DNA from: CAVVZJ01 sp963752755
Lineage (GTDB): Bacteria > Planctomycetota > Planctomycetia > Isosphaerales > Isosphaeraceae
DNA length: 64,000 bases
Direction: 5' to 3'
Assembly (NCBI GenBank): GCA_963752755.1
Contig: CAVVZJ010000011.1
Span: 248,001-312,000 of the forward strand
Part shown: in pieces, positions 58,721 through 64,000 of the stretch
How positions within the stretch are numbered: the stretch's first letter is position 1
How the letters are laid out: every line of letters starts with the position of its first letter
Translations under genes and position numbers: made by a program
The notes under the pieces: generated by a model
What the model was told of the DNA's origin: nothing
Databases searched by the model: none
The model's input: the letters and a program-made list of their open reading frames with translations, nothing else

Positions 58721-60382
58721 ATGGACTCTCCGATTCCCCTGCCCCGCCGTTTCCTCACCGCGTTCGACCCACGTGATCTGCCGCACCACTTCACCGACGT
58801 CCTGATTATCGGCGGCGGCCTCGCCGGCCTCCGCGCGGCGCTGGGCGTACCCGAGTCGTTCCGCGTGCTGGTCGTCACCAAGGACGAGGTCCGTGAGAGC
58901 AACAGCACCTATGCCCAGGGCGGGATCGCTGGCGTGCTCGACCCGGAGGACCGCTTCGACGACCACATCGCTGACACGCTCCGGGCCGGCAAGGGACTCT
59001 GCGATCCGGAGGTCGTGGAACTCGTCGTGCGCGAGGCGCCGGAGCGGATCGCCGAACTGGTCTCCTGGGGCACGCGGTTCGACAAGGTGGACGGCCACGT
59101 CGCCCTCGGCATGGAGGGCGGCCACTCGCACGCTCGAATCGTCCACGCCCTCGGCGACGCCACCGGTCGCGAGGTGATGCGCGCCGTCATCGAACGAGCG
59201 CGGAACACGCCAAACCTCCGGATCTGGCAGAACAGTTTCACGATTGATCTATTGACGCATGAAGGCCGTTGCCGTGGCGCGCTCGTCTGGGACCGCCGCC
59301 GGGGGGCTTCGCTCGTCTGGGCCCGAACGGTCCTGCTCGCCACCGGCGGCGCGGGTCAGCTCTACCGCGAGAGCACCAATCCCGCGATCGCGACCGGCGA
59401 TGGCCACGCCCTCGCCTTCCGCGCCGGCGCCGAACTTCGCGACATGGAGTTCATGCAGTTCCACCCGACCGTGCTCTACGTCGCCGGCTCCTCGCGCCAC
59501 CTGCTCACCGAGGCGCTCCGGGGCGAGGGCGCCTACCTCCGCGACCGCGACGGCCGCCGGTTCATGCCCGGCTTCCACCCTCAGGCCGAACTGGCTCCCC
59601 GCGACGACGTCTCCCGCGCCATCGTCGCGGTGATGGCGCAGACGCAACATCCGTGCGTCTATCTCGATCTTTCGCATCTTGAAGCCAACCCTATCTACGC
59701 ACGTTTTCCAGGCATCGCCGAGCTACTTCGCCGGTTTGACCTCGACCTGGCCCACGACCGCATCCCGGTCCGGCCCGGCGCTCACTACTTCATCGGCGGC
59801 GTGACGGTGGACCGGGACGGTCGGACGAGCTTGCCGGGGCTCTGGGCGGCGGGCGAGGTGTCGTCAAGCGGATTGCATGGGGCGAACCGCCTGGCCTCGA
59901 GCAGCCTGCTGGAGGGCTTGGTTTACGGAGCACGCGCGTCGGTGGACATGGTCCGTGTGCTCGAAACCGAGGGATCGGTCCGCCTGGAGGTCCCGCCAAT
60001 CGTGAGCCGGGCCGCGCCACCCGAGCCCGAGCCCCTCGACCTGGCCGACGTCCGCAACGCCCTTCGCGCCTTGATGTGGCGAAGAGTGGGCATCACCCGC
60101 GACGCCGCCGGCCTGGAGGAGGCCGCCCGGCAGGTCGAGTTCTGGCGCGGTTACGCCCTGCCCCGCGTCTTCGACGAACCGGCCGGATGGACGCTCCAGA
60201 ATATGCTGACAATCGCCCCCTTGATGATCGCCGCCGCCCGTCGCCGGGAGGAATCGCGAGGGGTCCACACCCGTAGCGATTTCCCCGAGACCGAACCGAC
60301 CTGGGCCCGGCACCTCGCCTTCCAGCTCGGTGCCTCGGCGGAATCAACAGCAATTCTCCCAGACTCAAGGATCTTTCCTTGA
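58721..60382 (+). CDS. nadB: L-aspartate oxidase
   Basis: A 553-aa FAD enzyme that converts aspartate to iminoaspartate for quinolinate and NAD synthesis. FAD-binding TDVLIIGGGLAGLRAALGVP, substrate region ESNSTYAQGGIAGVLDPEDR, HSHARIVHALGDATGREVMR, VLLATGGAGQLYRESTNPAI, DMEFMQFHPTVLYVAG, LAPRDDVSRAIVAVM, RPGAHYFIGGVTVDRDGRTS, LWAAGEVSSSGLHGANRLAS. The C-terminal helical domain starts LADVRNALRALMWRRVGITR. The frame is intact and length is normal. Neither nadA nor nadC is in the window. Confidence 0.95.
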   Translation: MDSPIPLPRRFLTAFDPRDLPHHFTDVLIIGGGLAGLRAALGVPESFRVLVVTKDEVRESNSTYAQGGIAGVLDPEDRFDDHIADTLRAGKGLCDPEVVELVVREAPERIAELVSWGTRFDKVDGHVALGMEGGHSHARIVHALGDATGREVMRAVIERARNTPNLRIWQNSFTIDLLTHEGRCRGALVWDRRRGASLVWARTVLLATGGAGQLYRESTNPAIATGDGHALAFRAGAELRDMEFMQFHPTVLYVAGSSRHLLTEALRGEGAYLRDRDGRRFMPGFHPQAELAPRDDVSRAIVAVMAQTQHPCVYLDLSHLEANPIYARFPGIAELLRRFDLDLAHDRIPVRPGAHYFIGGVTVDRDGRTSLPGLWAAGEVSSSGLHGANRLASSSLLEGLVYGARASVDMVRVLETEGSVRLEVPPIVSRAAPPEPEPLDLADVRNALRALMWRRVGITRDAAGLEEAARQVEFWRGYALPRVFDEPAGWTLQNMLTIAPLMIAAARRREESRGVHTRSDFPETEPTWARHLAFQLGASAESTAILPDSRIFP

Positions 60383-60899
60383 CCTTGATGCTAACCGATC
60401 GAGCAGCAACAGAGCCATGTTCCCTGTTGGGTTGGATGCTGTTGGTTACAAGGCTGACATGGCCCCACCCTTGGCGATCCCCTGCGCTCGCCACGACGGC
60501 CCACCACCGCCCAGCCCGAATGGTCCTCCGCGACCCGCGGCTGTGATCATCGCTTCGACCCCGGCCGTGGTCGTCGGCCAAGGAATCCCCCGGACCCGCG
60601 CTCCATCATCCTTCCTTACTGGCCTTGTCACGCTTGAAGAACAAGGAAAAACGTGTGGGTGCGAGCCGACATGGCGGAAGCTCCAGGTTACCAGGCGTTC
60701 CGGTTTTGCTGGAGCCTTTGGAGGCGTCCAAGAACGACTTCAGAGTTTCGTGTGGGACCGCCGCCCCCGGCTGTCGGCTGTCGAGACCGCCGGGGGCGAC
60801 TGTCCCCCACGAAGTGGTTCTTGGATGGCCCCTTTGAGCCATGCAATCGCGCTTCGAAGGATATCCCGAAACCAAGATACCTCCGCTATCTACGTCGAG
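60383..60899. other. Intergenic, nothing recognised
   Basis: About 515 bp between nadB and tRNA-Ala. No gene with recognisable domains and no clear repeat seen. Confidence 0.4.
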
Positions 60900-60971
60900 T
60901 GGAGACGACCGGGATCGAACCGGCAACCTCCTGCGTGCAAAGCAGCGCTCTCCCAGTTGAGCTACGTCCCC
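60900..60971 (-). tRNA. tRNA-Ala (TGC)
   Basis: Minus-strand cloverleaf: acceptor GGGGACG/CGTCTCC with discriminator A, D-arm GCTC/GAGC, anticodon loop TTTGCAC with TGC, T-arm GCCGG-TTCGATC-CCGGT. It is 72 nt, one shorter than the usual 73. A base seems to be missing between the D- and anticodon stems, where relatives have GAGCG-CCTGC. That leaves a G-G mismatch at the top of the anticodon stem, probably another sequence error. No CCA encoded. Confidence 0.9.
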
Positions 60972-60983
60972 GAGGATGGCTCT

Positions 60984-61012
60984 ATCATACGGCGAGGCCG
61001 ATTACTTGCCAA
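60984..61012 (-). promoter_or_regulatory. Sigma-70-like promoter of tRNA-Ala
   Basis: On the minus strand, -35 TTGGCA (61007-61012) and -10 TATGAT (60984-60989) are separated by 17 bp, 12 bp upstream of the tRNA 5' end. Confidence 0.65.
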
Positions 61013-61353
61013 CGTGGTTCCTGGAATGCGAAGGCACGTGCGCGCCGACGTCATGATTGGGGGAGTATGGAGATCAGAAGCGTCATCAGGCCCCGCGAAA
61101 CAAGGGGCGATGGAGGAAGAAATCGGGGCGATCGGGGGAACGGCCATCGCCCGGGAGCCGTCGGTACATTCGGTGCATGGCGGATCAGCGAGACGAGCCT
61201 GTGCCGTTGACTCGGAGTCCGCGAGTGCCTATAGTGCGGAGGGGAGATTAGCGATTGCATGCACCTGTCTCAAGTCGCCTCCCCGACGCATCGCGTCCCG
61301 CAATGGAGTGCGCGGCCGGGGGTTCTGTCCCCCCAAACCGTGTGAGACGGTCG
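61013..61353. other. Region between tRNA-Ala promoter and kinase gene
   Basis: About 340 bp. The plus-strand open frame of the kinase extends back to 61255, but without domain support. A kinase promoter is expected here; none is clear. Confidence 0.35.
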
Positions 61354-64000
61354 ATGCCCGATCAGGAACCCCTTCTCTCTTCCGAACGTGCTGAGCAGAC
61401 AGGCTCGTGGCGAGCCCCCACGGGGCAAGACGACGCCTCGCCGACGGTGCGCTCGGGCGGCCACAACCGGAGCAGCGGCTCCGCCGCGGGACGAGACGAC
61501 GCCCGGCGGACCCTGCCGATGCCCCAGGCCGGGGACCGGCTGGAGTCCTTCGTCCTCGAACAGCCGATCGGCGTCGGCGGCATGGGCGCCGTCTTTCTGG
61601 CGACAGATACCCGACTGCAACGGCAAGTGGCCCTCAAAATCCTCCCACCCGAGCAGTCGCACGACCCGGAGAACGTCCAGCGCTTTTACCAGGAAGGCCG
61701 GTCCGCCGCGCAGCTCGACCACGAGAACATCGCCCGCGTCTTCACGATCGGGACCGACCAGGGCTACCACTTCATCGCCTTCGAGTACATCGAAGGCACC
61801 ACGATCCGGCAGAAGGTCGAGCGGGAAGGCGTCCTCTCGGTGGCCGAGACGATCAACTTCACGCTCCAGATCGCCAACGCCCTGGTCCACGCCGCCGAGC
61901 GTGGCGTCGTCCATCGCGACATCAAGCCCTCAAACATCGTCGTGACCTCGCAAGGTCGGGCCAAGCTCGTGGACATGGGCCTCGCCCGTCGCTTCGAGCG
62001 CGGGGCTTCCGACGACGGCCTGACCCAGAGCGGTATGACGCTCGGAACGTTTGACTACATCAGCCCCGAGCAGGCTCGCGATCCGCGCGACGTGGACGTC
62101 CGGAGCGACCTCTACTCGCTCGGTTGCACGATGTTCCACATGCTCACTGGCCGGCCCCCCTTTCCCGAGGGGACCGTCCTTCAGAAGCTCCTCCAGCATC
62201 AGGAGGAGCCCGCGCCCGACGTCCGCGCCTTCAACCCCGCCGTGCCCGCCGACCTCGCCGTCATTCTCCTCAAGTTGATGGAGAAAGAGCGCGGCCAGCG
62301 CTACCAGACGCCCGAGCAGCTCGTCCGCGACCTGCTGGCCGTGGCCGGGGCGCTGGGTCTGCGATCGATCAGCCCCGAGGGCCTGGTCTGGATGGCGAAC
62401 AACCGGATGCCCCCCTGGGAGCGGCATCTCGTCTGGGGAATCCCGACGATCGGCCTGGCCATCCTCGTCTCGGCCCTCATCTGGTGGGGCCAGACTCCCG
62501 ACTCGCTCACGTCCAGCCGGACAACCGAATCGCTCGGCCCGACCAGCACGGCGGGCCAGCCCAGCCCGACGGCCACCGAGGTCCCGAGAATCACGATCGC
62601 CGCGCCTGAGGAGCCGGGAATCGGCGATCGCGATAACGAGGCCGCCGAGTCGGTGCCGACCGCCGCCGAGACCCGGCCGGCTCGCGAGTGGCTTGTGGGA
62701 GCCGACGAAGACCTCGCTCTCGCCATCGCCAAGGCGGCCCCAGAGCGCCACCTTGATCCTCACCGATGACGGACCGTATTACCTCAGCCCCACCGCCACG
62801 GGCTTGCTCGGCGGCTTTGCCGCGATGGAACGTCGCGACCTGACGATCAAGGCCGGAGCCCAGGCGCGACCCGTGATCCGGGTCGGCCGCGAGCCCCGCG
62901 AAGTGGCCGGCGAGGCCGCTCTGCTGGTCTTCCGCGGCGGTCGTATCCGGCTCGACGGTATCGAGTTCCGACTCGACGCGACCGAACCCGCCCGGAGACT
63001 CTCGGCGATCTACGCCGAGAACGTGGACCTGAGCCTCGCACGCTGCGTTTTCCGTCGCGATGGCTCGCGGCTGGGCTCCGTGAGTCTCACCGCCCTGAAT
63101 CTCCAGGGCGACGCGACCGGCTCCCAGGCCGACGTCCGTCCGGTCCCGACCCGGCTCGTGAACTGCCATTTCGATGGCGGCCAGGTCGGCATCCTGGCCC
63201 GTGGGCCGGCCGACATCCATCTGCGGGACTGCACCTTCGGACCCGATGAGCCGGCATTCTGGATCGACAACACCGAGGCCGACGGACCGGTCCCCGTCTC
63301 CTTGACGCTTCAGTCCGTCCGGATGCTCGCCGGCCCAACCCCGGTCTTCCAGATCACCAAGACCCGCGCCAGCGTGGTCCTCTCCGATTCCGTCGTCGCG
63401 CCGCCGTCGGTTCGACAGGCGACCTTGATCGCCACCGATGCGCCCGGTCAGCTCGACTGGTACGGACGCGGCAACCTCTACGGCTGGATCGGCACCTTCC
63501 TCCAGCCGACCGGCGACCGTTCGGATCTCCCCCCGATCCGCTCCTTCCACGACTGGGCCAACGACGACCAGGTGATCCGGGAGTCCCGCTCGGAGTCGGT
63601 CCGCCAGCACATCTGGGCCCGCGAGGATCCGGAAAGCCTGCTCACCCAGCAAGACCCCTCCAGCGCCTTCCGGCTCGCCGACCTTACCCCCCCCTGCCAG
63701 GACGAGTCCGGTCCCCAGCGTCCCCGGCCCCTGAATCTCCCGCCGGGCGGCATGCTGGCAAACCTGCTCGACTCCGCCTTCCACCGCCGTGCCGCTGGCC
63801 CCGCGGACCGGGAGCCCTCGGTCGAATCCGCCGCGCCTCGGGATTCCTCCACCGCATCGAGTCCCCCGGGACTCGACTCGCGAACCAGCGCGAAGACCCC
63901 GTCGCGAAGCCTGACGTCCGACACGACCCAACGTACGCCCCTCGCCGAGGAGGAGACCGATTCCTCCACGCTCGACGATCCGATGCGCGTCGCCGAGATC
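61354..64000 (+). CDS. Transmembrane Ser/Thr protein kinase with beta-helix-like sensor (partial, one frameshift)
   Basis: After a disordered leader of about 55 aa comes a Hanks-type kinase: IGVGGMGAVFLATD (P-loop), RQVALKILPPEQ (Lys), GVVHRDIKPSNIVVTSQG (catalytic loop), KLVDMGLARRF (DMG in place of DFG), GTFDYISPEQARDPRDVDVR (activation end). One membrane helix (GIPTIGLAILVSALIWWG) separates the kinase from the outside part. After a frameshift near 62743 this continues ATLILTDDGPYYLSPTATGL, with short strand repeats such as ALLVFRGGRIRLDGIEFRLD and ADIHLRDCTFGPDEPAFWID, resembling a right-handed beta-helix. The gene runs off the window. Confidence 0.88.

Overview
The window is high-GC DNA whose gene content fits a planctomycete, most likely of the Isosphaeraceae/Gemmatales type. 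Pointers are a DUF1580 helix-turn-helix protein, a Ser/Thr kinase with a beta-helix-like C-terminus, a giant Gln/Gly/Pro-rich DUF4175-like membrane protein, an Uma2-type protein, abundant IS110/IS66/IS4/IS5/IS3/ISKra4 transposases, and short dispersed palindromes. This is an inference from gene content; no 16S rRNA is present.

Layout. 1-3.0 kb: minus-strand ABC exporter (FtsX-like permease running off the left edge, plus LolD/MacB-type ATPase) and a secreted YceI-like protein. 3.2-21.5 kb: a dense mobile region. It holds a 179-bp MITE-like element, a decayed IS110, two inverted copies of one IS3-type IS that split an ISKra4 transposase between them, a ParDE toxin-antitoxin, a tyrosine integrase next to tRNA-Pro(CGG), a second integrase, an IS66 gene split by an IS4-type element with 9-bp target duplications, four 22-bp iteron-like repeats, a DUF1580 protein, and a Toprim-DUF3987 primase/helicase-like gene interrupted by a second 179-bp MITE copy that is itself abutted by an IS5. 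22-64 kb: chromosomal genes. These are a 1412-aa hybrid histidine kinase, membrane/TPR and polytopic membrane proteins, secreted hydrolases (N-acyl-D-amino-acid deacylase, gamma-glutamyltransferase, double-CAP protein, metallophosphoesterase), a Tat-exported TIM-barrel isomerase, an NAD-linked formate dehydrogenase (fused NuoE-NuoF subunit plus Cys-type catalytic subunit), a DDE transposase, alaS, a Uma2 protein, a NifS/IscS-type cysteine desulfurase, the DUF4175-like protein, nadB, tRNA-Ala(TGC), and a Ser/Thr kinase running off the right edge.

How the genes work together. The FdsGB-like and FdhA genes overlap by 4 bp and form one formate-oxidising complex. The DUF1580 protein, iterons, primase/DUF3987 gene and zinc-ribbon protein look like the replication module of an integrated plasmid or element. 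The ATPase and permease form one exporter.

Quality warning. Many chromosomal genes, including the essential alaS, are interrupted by single-base frameshifts, often in homopolymers, while others of equal length (histidine kinase, nadB, both integrases) are intact. I read most of these as sequence errors, so coordinates for such genes span the whole recognisable homology. The nonsense mutations and nested insertions in the mobile region are probably real decay.
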